Part shown: positions 1 to 12,795 of the stretch, in pieces
Layout: every line of letters begins with the position of its first letter
Numbering within the stretch: position 1 is the stretch's first letter
The notes under the pieces: generated by a model
What the model saw: only the letters and a program-made list of their open reading frames with translations
The model's database searches: none
What the model was told of the DNA's origin: nothing
Source of the DNA: Syngnathus acus
Taxonomy: Eukaryota > Chordata > Actinopteri > Syngnathiformes > Syngnathidae
Assembly: GCF_901709675.1 (NCBI RefSeq)
Contig: NC_051102.1
Location: 7,723,412 to 7,787,411, forward strand
Direction: 5' to 3'
DNA: 64,000 nt
Translations under genes and position numbers: made by a program

Positions 1-704
1 ATTTCAAGCTACTGCCCTCACCCCCTCTTTGTAGCAGTGACCTTGCTGGTAAAAGATGGATTTCAAGTGGCTTCTACTCACAGAATCAATAATAATATAT
101 TTCTTAAAAAAGAAAGAAAGAAAAGCCTATTGTGAATGGATGATGTTTTTTCAGGTTTATAACACAGAAAGCAAAAACTTGGGCCTTGTTGATGATTATC
201 ACTAAAAATGAATGCAACACACGTTCTGTCTTATTTATTCCAAATCATGCTTGGCCACTGAAATCAATGGACATGCCAAATCCGTTATCACACACAAAAC
301 AGCAAAAAAAAAAAAAAACGTTTGTGATGTGTTTTTCATTGAAAAATAAAAGCAATCTACAATATAGCACTGTGTATAAAAATGAGTAATATTGGAACTG
401 TCAAATCATTTTGGTGCTCCTGTTGGTTCCTGCCTTGGTTTTGGGGGGGGGGGGGGTACACTATAATGCAGTTCTACACAGTCCAACAAATAAGCACATG
501 AAATACACATTAGGATGTCACCAAAATACTATTTATAATTCACTGTGGACAAAGCCGAAAGGACAGCGCATTCATAATATGATAATTAGCGGAATATTAA
601 ATCAAGGATCTGCTGCATCTTTATTTGTTTGGACACATTGAACAGTTTTGGTTGTTGTTGCCTGATCTAACAATTATATTCAAGTTGTAAAATTGAGTAA
701 AAAG

Positions 705-765
705 ACTCATTCACTGCCATTGACGAGAATAGACGTCATCACGCGCTGGGCTGACAGTGAATGAG
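705..765. repeat. Short palindromic element, TTCACTGCCA family, copy 1
   Basis: The 12-base arms ACTCATTCACTG (705-716) and CAGTGAATGAGT (754-765) are exact reverse complements around a core of about 37 bases. Two more members lie at 23225-23281 and 23851-23910 in pth1r intron 3/4 territory. Three dispersed copies with the same arms indicate a small non-autonomous mobile element. I cannot name its superfamily. Confidence 0.6.
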
Positions 766-2394
766 TTCATATGTTAGTTAATAAAAACAAATTCCATCAT
801 ATTCTGGAGTTGCGTGTTTATTTAGTGCTGATAAGAATGAGGATCACTCGGTCTTAATGGAGGTCGCTCCTCTCCCGAGTGCTATTGTGGCTCATCATTA
901 TCTTTAAATAGCTAATGAGAAAGTTGACTCATGGACAACATATGTCACAACGCAAGTGTCCCGCGCTGCCCACCGGGTGCTTGTCACTGACACACCGCCG
1001 TTTCGCCACATGAGCAACTGCATCCCTTCAAGCTTTCAGAGCATCCAAGACACTTTGCTATTCTAGAGCGGGCACCGCCGTGCAACTGGCACGTCGTGTG
1101 GAAAGCTTCGTCTGGGCCGCAACAAAGGCGATTGTTTGTACGACCTTGGAAGCAGCTGTTCACTCTGTAGTGGCCGTTACGCAATTCCCTCGGAGCAGTT
1201 TGAAATGTGCCACTCAAAGTGTTATGTATCGTGTTGATAAAGAAACAATTTGTTCGCTGCTACAGGGTCATGTGAAGAAATTGAACGAAAAAACTTTTTG
1301 TGATCTTGAAAAGTGCATTTGGGTGAGTTCAGGGGAAAAAGTACGGATCACCTGCAACTCGCACTTTGTAGATGTTTGCAAATGTGAGATTGTTCTGATA
1401 CAATCAATGTCATCAATGACAAGAAATATTCATGAATAATTGATGTTGATTAGAGGATTTGGACAATTTGAAGTTACCGAAGAATGGCTTACTTGATGAT
1501 TAAAATAGTTGTCGATTACTCGATTAATTATGACTACTCTACCAGTAACTGAATGATAAAATATGTCTGTGACAATTGGAGGGATGGAAATTTGGATAGA
1601 ATTTTGGTGGTTCTGTTTCCGGGGCGGAATAATATTTGAAATTTTTGAAATATTTATATAAATATTTAAATATATATATTAACTGTGATTTTTTAAAAAA
1701 AACAAATTAATGAATGTGCCTATCTTTGTTTAACTACTTTTGTTTAAGAAGTGATTCTTTGAAAATATTTTCTCATAAATACTTCTCGATAAAAATACAT
1801 TTGTCTGTGAAAAACAAGGAAGTGTCAAAAACAACTCCTCTCCTAATAAAAAAAAACCTATTTCCTGGAAAGAGGCAATAATCCCAAAAGGTCAAAGGTT
1901 CCTGAGCTGAGAAAAGCCACTGTAACAAGATGGTGTTATTGTTTGCCTGAAAGCAGGGTGAATGTCACTGAGCCTCTGAGCTAGTGTGCACCTGAGCCAC
2001 ACTGTCCTCCTTTGCTCTCTAAGAAACAACACCGGCTATCTGGAACCAGAAACTCAAAACGCAGCCAACTGAAGCTTTCTTCTCAATTAGCAGGCGCAAG
2101 GGAAACTCAGTAAACGACATATTGCGCTTGTTCATCATCCACACGGTGATTCCTCTGACTCAATTTGTTACGTCAAACGGATTCATCGGCTTGAATCAAT
2201 CAGTGGCAGCCTCGCTGTGATGCAAGTCCTCTAATTTCCGAGTGGTCTTGACAAGTGTCGCTGGGTTGAAATTGCTTTTGGATTAGCGCCCTTTTTTTTT
2301 TTTCTCTTGGCCCAATGAAATTCTGCAAATCTGCAAGCAGAAAATGACATTTAATCTGGTCAATTCTAAAATGATAGCGCGGGGAAGTTTTTTA

Positions 2395-2545
2395 TATTCA
2401 AAGTCAAAGTCAGCTTTATTGTCAATCCCTTCAAGACACACAAAGAAACCGAAATTCCGTTTTCTCCATCCCACGGTGACGAGACATACAAGTAGGCGAC
2501 ACAAAACAAAAACAAGAAGGCACAAACCATAAATAATAAATAATA
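2395..2545. repeat. Dispersed fish repeat containing GTCAGCTTTATTGTCAA
   Basis: The block begins with AAAGTCAAAGTCAGCTTTATT and continues through a stretch like the conserved part of a very common fish interspersed repeat (CCCACGGTGACGAGACATAC). It ends in an AATAAATAAATAAA tail. I recognise it from general fish sequence, not from a second copy in this window, so the family is uncertain. Confidence 0.45.
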
Positions 2546-3606
2546 AATAAAATAAAAACTACATTCTGAGTTATCCTTGAAGACACTGCGGGGAGGAATG
2601 CAATCTTCTCTGCGGAAAATCAACAAGAGAATAAAAGGTCACCTTGTGACTTTTTGTTCATGACAGCTATCATACTGTCTCTCCGTCTCGTCATCCTCGG
2701 AATAACCTTTCCGTAATGGGAACGTGTAGACTACGCTCATTATGGAGGACGTCGCTGCCGGATGAAGGAGGAAAAAAAAAAAAGTTCAACCATGAATGAA
2801 TTATTCGTAAGATGCACGTCCGTCAAACGAGAGCCGACTGAATCGTTATTACCTCATGTAATAAAAACGAATTGGCCGTGCTACGCTAGCTTATAACTTC
2901 AATCAATTCAGAGCAAACGAAGCAGGGTGCAGACATCCATTTTTTTTCTTGGGGAAGAAAAAGGACGCAGCGAGACAGCAGCTAGAGGAAAACGGACTAC
3001 TTGACAACTCCGTGCATTATTTACCTCATTGGTGCTTTACCATAATTGCTGCAGTGCTGCTTAATTCTACACTGCTGCTGATGAGAACTTAAACACTGGA
3101 GTCAATCAGACTAATTAACGAACATATGCAGGCCCAGTCATGAAGTAGTGATTTAGATTAGCCTCATTCAACCTTAAACAGGCTTTTCATAAGTCGAAGC
3201 TTATTTGTTGTAAATATGGATAACGGCGCCAACAACATCGCGAGGCAAAATCGGCCACCTGAGTAGAACGTGAGGAAAAATAATTTTTATGAAACCCAAA
3301 GTGCTCTCGGTTAACAAATCTGAACACTGTGATTGCCCATTTAGCTCATTTCCTGCTTCAATGTTGCGGTGGAATGTCATACGCTGAATGTAGCGGATGA
3401 CACTTTAATGGCGTCGCTATTGTGCCGAATGAAGTGTGGTGGCACCACATGGGGGGTAAATTACCAGGCGGCTGGATAATGAATAACGTCTCGGGCCCTG
3501 TCCGCAGTTTGCGTCATCGTCCGCCCAAAAGCTATTTTCAACTAGCTTTCACTTGCAGACATGAAGGCTAACACGGAAATACGCTTTGAGCCAATGAAGC
3601 TCAGCA

Positions 3607-3623
3607 CTGCCACCTAGTGGCAG
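3607..3623 (-). promoter_or_regulatory. Candidate CTCF-binding site
   Basis: The bases CTGCCACCTAGTGGCAG read on the minus strand give CCACTAGGTGGCAG, which fits the CTCF core consensus. It lies about 2.8 kb upstream of the pth1r start codon. This is a motif match only, with no evidence of occupancy. Confidence 0.4.
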
Positions 3624-4676
3624 CGGCCCGCTTACTCTCTTGACTCCACTTGCAAAAGCATATTTATTTTCCATATGCAGCAATTTTTGTGATACTTTTG
3701 ATGGACTCGTCAACATTATTGGACTGGTCTCGAGTCTGCTTTTAAAACTATCAAAGATGTCTGCAGTCCTGACCACAAAGGGTTTTATAAATGGATGCTT
3801 TTGAACCTTGAAAATCAATCTTGAAACACACAGGGGAACGAATGAACGACCTGTAAAACCAATACGATGTATTATTTCTTTCTAAGCCTTTGCATGACAG
3901 CAGACGCGCCATTCGATTCTGAAAGATGAAAGAGATGACTGTTGCACAAATCATTATGGCAGGAGACAAAATAGTGCATTAGCACCTCTGTGCATTCTTA
4001 GGAAAGACAGAGGAGTAGACTGACTCTGGCAATGTTTTTTAGGTGGTAAGATCCAATTTCTGCTTTCTGGGTTAGAATTTGTCCATGCACGTCTCCTGCG
4101 CTAAGTTTAAAGGCAATGACAAGAGCCTCTTCCATTGGTCTGGAAGCAAGTTGGCTGTGTTTACACCCACAACAGCGCAAACACCCCTTTCTAACTACAC
4201 CTATTTTCAAAAAATAAATATTTGAGTGTTTTGAGGTGAGTTACTATTTTACTGTAAAATTATATTCAGCCTAAAGGCAAAATAATTTTTTTATCTTGGA
4301 ATTACGCTCTTATTGTTTACTTTGCTAGAAGCGCGCCTGAAGCCAACTTCAGCCCTTTCTTTTTGTGCCTTTTGTGATTATCACACTTTTTTTTTTTTAA
4401 AATCTAACCTAAGATACTGAACAGAGCTGAATCAATAAAATTGAACTAAATAAGATGGAACAGCTCCAGACATTAATTAGTCCAGTCAGTTGTGCTTGGC
4501 TAATTATAATGGGATGGTTCAAGCCAAAAATGCCAGGGGCAATTTTTACCCCATCCTTGTCCACAAATGTTTTAAAAAATACATTAACATATGACTACTT
4601 AATAAACATTCACCAAAATCAAGGTTGCATGGCAGATTTATACATACATTTTGATCATTATTCTCACACTGTACAC

Positions 4677-5008
4677 CAGGGGTGTCAAAATCATTTTTTT
4701 CGCAGGCCGCATTGTAGTCATAGTTTCTTTCTGAGGGTCATTATGACTGTCAACCCAAATAAATGTATGAGCACCTCATATTATATACAGTATAAGCTAC
4801 AAAACAAACTGACAAATAACTCGTTTTCAAATCACACTAGTAAAAACTGGTCAAATATTAAAAAAAAAACCAGATATTTTTAAAAGTGAAGGCAATTTGC
4901 AATTCTAGTAATGACACACGAATTTGATGCACAATTTGTCTTCGCGGGCCACATAAAATGATGTGGCGGGCCGTATCTGGCCCCCGGGCCTCGAGTTTGA
5001 CACCTGTG
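4677..5008. mobile_element. hAT-type MITE, copy 1 (332 bp)
   Basis: The element starts CAGGGGTGTCAAA and ends TTTGACACCTGTG, imperfect terminal inverted repeats. It is flanked by a perfect 8-bp direct repeat CTGTACAC (4669-4676 and 5009-5016). Eight-base target duplications with CAGG-type ends are typical of hAT transposons, and there is no transposase, so it is non-autonomous. A second, more diverged copy in the same orientation sits in pth1r intron 11 (28999-29312). The intact target duplication suggests fairly recent insertion. Confidence 0.85.
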
Positions 5009-6420
5009 CTGTACACTTTCTATAAGTATGTTGAAAAAAATTGTGTTTTCTTACGCGTTGCTCACAAGATTTCAAGTTGAGTCCAGTCAATAATTAGATC
5101 TGTTGAGCGGGTCCAACATTGTGCACACTTAAAAAAAAAAAAAGTTGATCTGATTTAACATGAATATGATCAAAACACCGGCAATTATTCGGGATTAATC
5201 CCTCGGGGTTAATTCCTCAGCAAATGCATGACTCGTGAAGTCAATATTTTAATTCCTAATCAAGAGAGAGTTAAAGACGGCTTCTGCATTCTGTCTGTGT
5301 AATTTAGAGTTACAAGATGCGCCCTTTGAGAAGGCTGCAGGGTTGGGGGCGGGGGGGTTGCGAGGCGGTTTGGCCAAGGCTGCACGATGTGTTGAATGTA
5401 CAGTTTGTTTGAGGGGCTGAGAAAATATGTCACGTCGCGAGTCGTGGTTTTTACTCCGACGTTAGAGAGCGGAAGCCAATGAGCGGCTGCTACCTGTGTC
5501 CTCTCCCTCCCTCCCTCTCTCCCTCCCTCCCCTTTTCCATGCCCACATAGTCACTCACTCACGAGACTTGCAAGCGAGCGAGCCTGTCTTGACACATCTG
5601 GAGCGAGAAACTTACTTTTCTTTCGTGCGCGTTTCTTAACGTTCTTTATCTTTCTTTTTCTTCATGGTTTTTTTTTTTTTAAGGGGGAGATAAGTTTTTT
5701 CTTTCGCAAGGATTGTCATCCATTCTGCCGCACATGGAAGACGCGATGACGCCTCGCAAATTGATGCGTCAAAGTGGTAACTATTGAGAAGAAAAGTCTT
5801 GCTGTTTTTAGTCATGGGGAACCACGCCAGCACCGGGGATGGTGACAACCTTGAGTGACACCCCCCTCCCACGGCCGCCCCAACAACCTGGCCTGGGACT
5901 ATTATTATTATTTTATTGTTAATTTGACAGCACGTTTCTTTTGGAAGACGTGGCTGGAATAAAGCGTCATGGCTCCAAGTCTGAGGGGGATTTTTTTTCT
6001 AAAAAAGACCTAAAAATACAGCGTTGGTTTTTCTCTTCGCCCTACAAAGACTTCATTTGAACTTCCCACCGCAGAAGGCAGAGCGACATAAATAGTGCTG
6101 ACATGTGGATGTAATTTCACGAGAAAGGGAGGGAAGGGGTGTTTAAAAGACACACATGCAAAAAAAAAAAAGTGGTGGTGGGGGGGGATAAAGTGAGCAC
6201 TGCTGAGCCTATAAACGTTCAGATGATAGGAAATTAAAGGACCTGCTGGATTACATGCGGGGCATAAGCAGCGACAGAGGCCAGATGGAATAAAAAAATT
6301 TTTTTTTAAAAAAAACACCACACACTCCTCTTTGAAGAGTAGTTTTGAATCATTCAAATCCGAGCATCATCAGCATCATTTGGGAGAGGCCTGCAAGGAA
6401 GTGACTGCAGCAGGTCAGTG

Positions 6421-9400
6421 ATGGGCTCCACTGCGCTGCTCCACAGTCTGGATTTGCTTTTCCTCTCACTGCTCTGCACTTTCTGCCTGGTAAGAACTCT
6501 TTGTTTTTTCTTCCCTTCTTATATTATGCCATGCTTGGTAGGTTGATGTGACTTTGGTGTCACCTGCCAGGGCTGCTTTCACTTGACACACATCACTTGA
6601 CTGCAAATCATCAGAAAAGGCTTTCAATAGTGAAGTTTACAAGACTGTAAAAATCCAAACATGACACACAATGTTAAAATGGAAGCCTTGGAGCCACATC
6701 TGAGCTACCCACATTCCAGCAAACCAAAAAAAAAAATACAAACCCAATGAATTCTTCAGAAAACACAGATAAACGTTCACTCTCAATTCTTTATGAGGGA
6801 AGAGGGGAAATGTAGAAAACAATTCTTGGAAAAATCGTAAAATACCCCAAACTCAATTATCTGGTCTGGCATCTGGGGTGGGGGGGGCAGTGCCCCTGCA
6901 GCCCCCACTTTAGCTCCGCCAGTGCATCAATCTTATATTGCTACGGTTATTGACAACTTCGGTTTTCACTGAAAACACTTGTTAGATTTTTTTTTTGATA
7001 CGCTTTGCTTTCATTTCATTGTTCTGATAACATGAGGCAAACTAATCCATGAGTAGCACTCAGTGCTTGTCGCACGTGACATTTTCACTAAAGAGACAGA
7101 AAATAATGTGAACACGCCACGGAGAAATCAATGTATTCAACTTTTAGCGAGTGGCAATGCAAGATGGCTGCCTGTGGTTTTCACTGCTCGCTATGGCAAG
7201 AAAGCGGAATTGTTAGTCCGTTCATACATCAAAGTCTGTTTATTCCTGCATTGGTTGCAAACTTTTCTAAGGCTTGAGTGGGCCGAGATATGCAAAGATG
7301 TGTTCTAGTCCAACATAAAGACTCAGAACTGAAACGGTCCATATGGCAGATGGCCTGCCTGCCGCCACGGCGCAGACTTGCTTCTGTATGCCTTGGCCGA
7401 GGCTGCTGTGCATTCAGCGGGCAGTTTGCCTAGCTTCGGAAGATCAGCGCCTCTTCCCAGCGATGCGGGCCATCGGGGTCGACATCGCGCCCAACACAAT
7501 TAAAGCCGCCGTCACTAATGGGTACCTGGGTTTAGCCCGGACTGTTTGCTCAGGCTTCCTCCGGGAGTTTTTTCTTTTTCCGAGCCGTGACCGACAAAAA
7601 TAAGACAAAAAAAAAAAAGGCGCACGGACACATCGGATGCCAAAGCAAAGAGTGGAAAGTCTGCGGCTGTGTTTGTAGAAAGAACACAAAGCTTCCCCAA
7701 AATTTCAATGCGCTGCCTTCCAAATATTCCAAGCCTTCACTAATGTTGTTTTTCTCAATGTGTCACCAAATTCCCTGTTGTAAATGCCGAATGGATGTCG
7801 TCCTCCACTCTGAATTCTTTTGTCCGCATCTCAAACTTTGCTGAGGAGCAAAGAAAGCTCAGACTACAGTCATATTTATGAAGAAGGAACCCAGGGGAAA
7901 TGGTCAAGACATTTTTTCAGCACGAACGCCGGTCTAAGCGCTGGTGAATTAAAAAAAAAAAAAAAACACTTCAGGCTAACAACTGTCCTCACTTACTTAC
8001 TTATCCAATTAATTAAGCAAGCGGAAGCAGCGCTTTGGGGAAATTTCGGTCGGACCTCATGACCGGGACATTGAAACTTTTGTGTTGTGCTGCACACACC
8101 GCTTGAGTGGACGTGATTATTGTGCGATGTGACGCAGCGCTCAAGCATTTTTCTAATCGGAGTCGAGCTCGACTTGTACTTGGATAAACATTAATACGCA
8201 AAGACATCGCGGCAGGGCAACAATTAAAATGTGCTCTGGCAGATGCTCAGGCGGGTAAAATAACACGGAGGATGGTTTGTTTTGATCACATCAAATGTGT
8301 AAAGAAAGTTTTACGGGCACGATATTAAAATGTGAGAAAACTGAGAATTTCACAAAAATATCACGATGATGAAAGTCCAAATATTAGGAGAAAAAAACAT
8401 TGTGTGACTCATTTTTTTAAATTATAAAATGCGATTATGCTAAAAAAAAAAATTTCATGGGAATAAAACAACAAGAGGAACATTCAGTAATATATTTTTT
8501 AAGAAAAAGCTAAATGATCATCATCATTTTATGCCCAAAACATATTATTCATATCAATTTTACTACAGAAATCGGGAAATAAACGTTTATCCTATTCATC
8601 GCTTAATTAAAAAATAACTCCATCAATTTATTCAAACAATCGTTTGTAAAAGTGAGGTGATTTTTATTTCTTTCTGTCTGATTTTTTTTTCCTCGCATGC
8701 AAATTGGCCAGGTCGCCCACAGTGCACATAATCAAAGATTCAGTCCGCATTTACACGACGGGCGCCTCAAAGTGTTTCTCTGATGAGTCGCTCTCCTGCC
8801 GTTGCCCCATTAGGACAACGGAGCCGTGCCAGGTCCAAATTGGGCCTTTCTTTCCAATCTGGCTTTCATATTTTTCTGGCTTTCACTCCTGCCAATTCAT
8901 TTGATGGATTTATTCTGTATTATCCACGCCAGAAGCATGTCAAGATTTGTAGCCGTCGCATACATGTTGTCGCTGAGATTATGTGGTGGAACACACATTA
9001 GTAAAGCTTCTGGAACCACCAGCAGGGTTCTTTTCATCGTATATAAATATAAATGACGATATGTACAACAAAAGAACTTGAAAAAAATACCTGACACAGC
9101 TTGCCAGGTTGAACGAGAGTGGCCGGCTTTCATCAGTCGTCAGTCAACTTGTTGACTTGAATTTTAGCAGGCTCAGCCAAGATGCCGTCTCACAGAGGTG
9201 ACCTGTAATTGACGGGAAAAAAGCCTTCAGATAAAAATGTCACTTTGCCAACCACATATTTGATCTTTGAGGAATCCTCTGGGAATGTTGCTGACGACGA
9301 TGCTGCTCTTATCGGTGTTTCTTGATGCTCGGCCGTCTCATTGCAAGCATTTTTCAGCTGGTTGTTGAAATATTTATGCTGTGTGGAGTTTTGCTGCTGT

Positions 9401-12400
9401 GTTTGGCTCAGGAAAAGAGCTTGTTTTCTTGACTTACTGTGACCTCTCCCTGCTTCTCCCGCCCCCCCTCAACCTTTACATCTGAAGAAAGCCAGGGTGT
9501 GTGGAACTCTACGCCACTTGGAGACCTGTTCTTAGCAGTGATGACCTCACCCAAGTGACGGCCCGCTCTGGTCTTTAATATGGCCCGCTGAGTATTTACA
9601 TTATGATGTAGCATTGATTGCATTGAGTTGGTCATTTCACGCCCCGAAAATGTAATCTATTCATCCATCTTTCCATCTATCTATTAAAGATGAAGCCTGG
9701 CTCACTGTATAACAAAGGCCTGGCCCCTCAATTGTGCCAATTTTCTCTTGGCAAGAATATGAGGAATAAATTGTGCTGTAATTATTGATAATTGGGACAT
9801 TTTGATGAAAGCATGTTACATACAGACATGAAGTGGTAATGTTATTAAATTGTAAAAATGATAATATTGGGTCTCAATAAAGTTAATTACGAAATAATAA
9901 TGATAAAATAGTTTTGGCAAAATTAAGAGTAAATATGGGTGTTTTTTTTCCTCCTTTCATTCAAAATACATTAAATGTGTGCATGAAGCACAGTCCTCGA
10001 ATTTTTGCTTTGTTTGCTCTGACGTCCGTTCATCAATGGTGACAATGGCATCTGGGATCTTTTGTGTTAGTTCATTGATGTCCTCCATCTGTTCCACACA
10101 CGTCCTTAACATTGATCTGCTGAACCAAGTGGCCAGACAATTGGTCGTCTCTTCCCATATATTAGTCTGGGAAAAGTGTGATTGAGGAATTCCAAAATGT
10201 GATTAATAGCTTTGATGAAAAAAAAAAAAAAACATCAAATCAACATACTTGGTATTTCTTTTTTACATTCTAAATAAAGTTTGCAGACTTTTGTTTCCCT
10301 TAAAAGTTTTAAGATCTGTCATTCTGAATAGCATTGTTAGCACTTATGCTAATGCTTCAATATCACTTCCTGCTACTAGCTAACAGAAAACAACAGGTTG
10401 ACCTATCATAAAACAAGCAGTGTATAGGGTGCCTGGCATTATTACAGACGTGGGTGCAATGACTGATTACCTTTTCCGTTGGGTTTATTTATATGAGGTG
10501 GTATGTCAATGTTGTGCTATGGACCTCCCGGCGGGCGGCGATATGCTTGGAATCCTAGAATAGCCTCCGTCGAGTCCACGTGAAAATCCTCGGGTACGCC
10601 TCGGCGATTGTCTGTATCTGCTGTGCCCCCGCTGTTTCTCCGAGAATAAGAGTTTAAAACATACGGAATTCTTCAGGCACCTTTCACAAGCTTTACAATC
10701 ACCACAATCGTCAGTGACACAACATAAATTCTGATTGTAATCGGTCAATTTGCCCCCAAATGATTACAAGGTCCGGATGATTGCGTACCTCAAAGGTCAC
10801 TGCAGGTCAACCCGACTTTAAAGCTGTTGACCTTAAAGACTTCTTTGGAGTTTGTAAACAATGCGGTGTCGTTTTGGGGGCGGGGCTTAGCTGGTTTAGT
10901 TTAAAATATAAGATTAGCATCAGAGTGTTTACATAGGGAAGGATGCGATTTTCTTTTTTAATTTATAGAACTTGAGAGACGACTTTTGTGACTTTCGGGA
11001 CAGAAGATGAGATTTGTACCAGACACCTCACAAAAATCGAAACTATTGTCCTGCTTCCGCTAGCTCCGATGGCTTATCGAGGCAGGATTAGTTTCATAAT
11101 CAAAGGATTTCTGGACCTCTTTGGGTCCTTGTTGGAGAACCTGATGTGCAGCTGTGACCAAGCTTTTTTTTGCACATTCCGCACCACAAGGCCTTGATAG
11201 TCTTGGGATTTCACTGTAATCCGCAAAAATTTAAGACACCCTGCTCCGGATGCGGCAAAGCAGCCCCAGAACATAACCCAAGCCTCCTCTATGTGTCACA
11301 TCAGGCACACCGTTTTTTTTTTTTTTCTTTGTCGGCTGTAACCAGCCATGTATTTTAATTATTCTTTTTTTGTTTAGTTCCTGTTTAGTTTTGAAAACAA
11401 ATGCTAAATATGTTTTTTGTAGCATCTAGTAGCACTTGTTTACTTACTCGTAAGTCAGTCTCTTGTATGAGTATTTAATCCTCTTAATGTACATGCGCTA
11501 ATCCTCTACATTTTACGTAATCGGGTCGGCATGGGAAACAAACGGCAAAAGAGACGAAACAAGACTAATTGATGTACGATGTCATGTTTGTAACTGTACC
11601 TTGTTGGGTTTCTCAAGAAGTGTACGCTTGTTTTCACTAAAACCATGTGGTTTGCTCTAATTCCTGGAGGGCATCATGGGAATTATTGTACATGGTATGT
11701 GTGTTAGCCCCCCCCCCTCCGCCTTCCCCATCCTCCCACACATACAACACTGCTTGGGGGCCAAAAGATGCCACATACATTACGCCCAAATGAGTGCCAC
11801 ATTGAAGGTCAGTGCAAGATGTGGCACAACGGGAAAGTCGTGTGCTAGTTGCACGTGGAAATGAAGCTAATCATGACTATTTTAAGGTCTTGAAATAATA
11901 GCAATGATTGTAATTTCGCTCGTGGAGGCGGATTACTTTGGTGGCAGATGTGTTTATGCCCAGAAAAAAAAAAAACGCTCCCCAAGTTGACAGTTGCCAA
12001 ACAATTATCCAACACTGCAATTCTGAATTTTTCAGTGTCGTCGGTCAGCCACTTAAAAAATCTTTATTCAGTCAAGTACCAAAATTATGGGCAAAGAAAC
12101 TGTAAGACCAAGAAAATTATTCTGTAGGTCATAGGTGGGCCCAATTAAGAATAGCTCACTTACACACATTTTCCCAAATGGGCACCTTATTAAAGTTATA
12201 GTATGATTATCAGCTTGAAAGGTAGGCAGATATTTCACAAGCAATTACAGAGTTCAAATTGCCTCGCATAGGTTGCAAAAAGTGAGCCGTAAATTAACGG
12301 GCAATACTCTGAGTTCCTGCATCTGAATGAGAAAGATGGAACCGGCCCCAATCCCCTCGGCAGGCACCTGATTGCGCTGTTGACACGGAGATCAAGTGCC

Positions 12401-12719
12401 AGTTTTGCAAATGAAATCAGAACAATGCCCCTCACAGCCCGGCTGTGATTCATCATCCATTCATGAAACCTTTTTCTGAAACAATTAACCTGGGAAAGCT
12501 TTTAGGTATCTTCAGGCTACCGGTTTTTACAGTGCGTATTTTGGTAAAAGTCGCATTGAAAAATGCATGAGCCCATTAGAAAATTTCCTGCAGTCCATCT
12601 TGATAAATATTGTAGCGCCCTACATTCTCTGACCTCACTGTTTCGGCAACCAGGTCAAAGTAATTAGATGGACCTGTCGACTTGACATCAACACTCAAAT
12701 AAAAAAGGGGGGAAATATA

Positions 12720-12795
<76 letters not shown>

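Larger units (their letters stand above)
1..6420. other. Upstream/intergenic region before pth1r
   Basis: I see no coding gene here. The stretch holds a G homopolymer (about 443-456), a small palindromic repeat (705-765), a dispersed fish-type repeat (2395-2545), a CTCF-like site (3607-3623) and a hAT-type MITE (4677-5008). From about 5440 to 5640 there is a CTCC-rich, more GC-rich tract followed by pyrimidine-rich sequence, which could be the promoter and 5' UTR of pth1r. I cannot place a transcription start. Confidence 0.5.

Noticed and set aside
1080-1439. 119-codon plus-strand frame
   Set aside because: It has no recognised domain and no splice or promoter support, and the length is within chance for this window.
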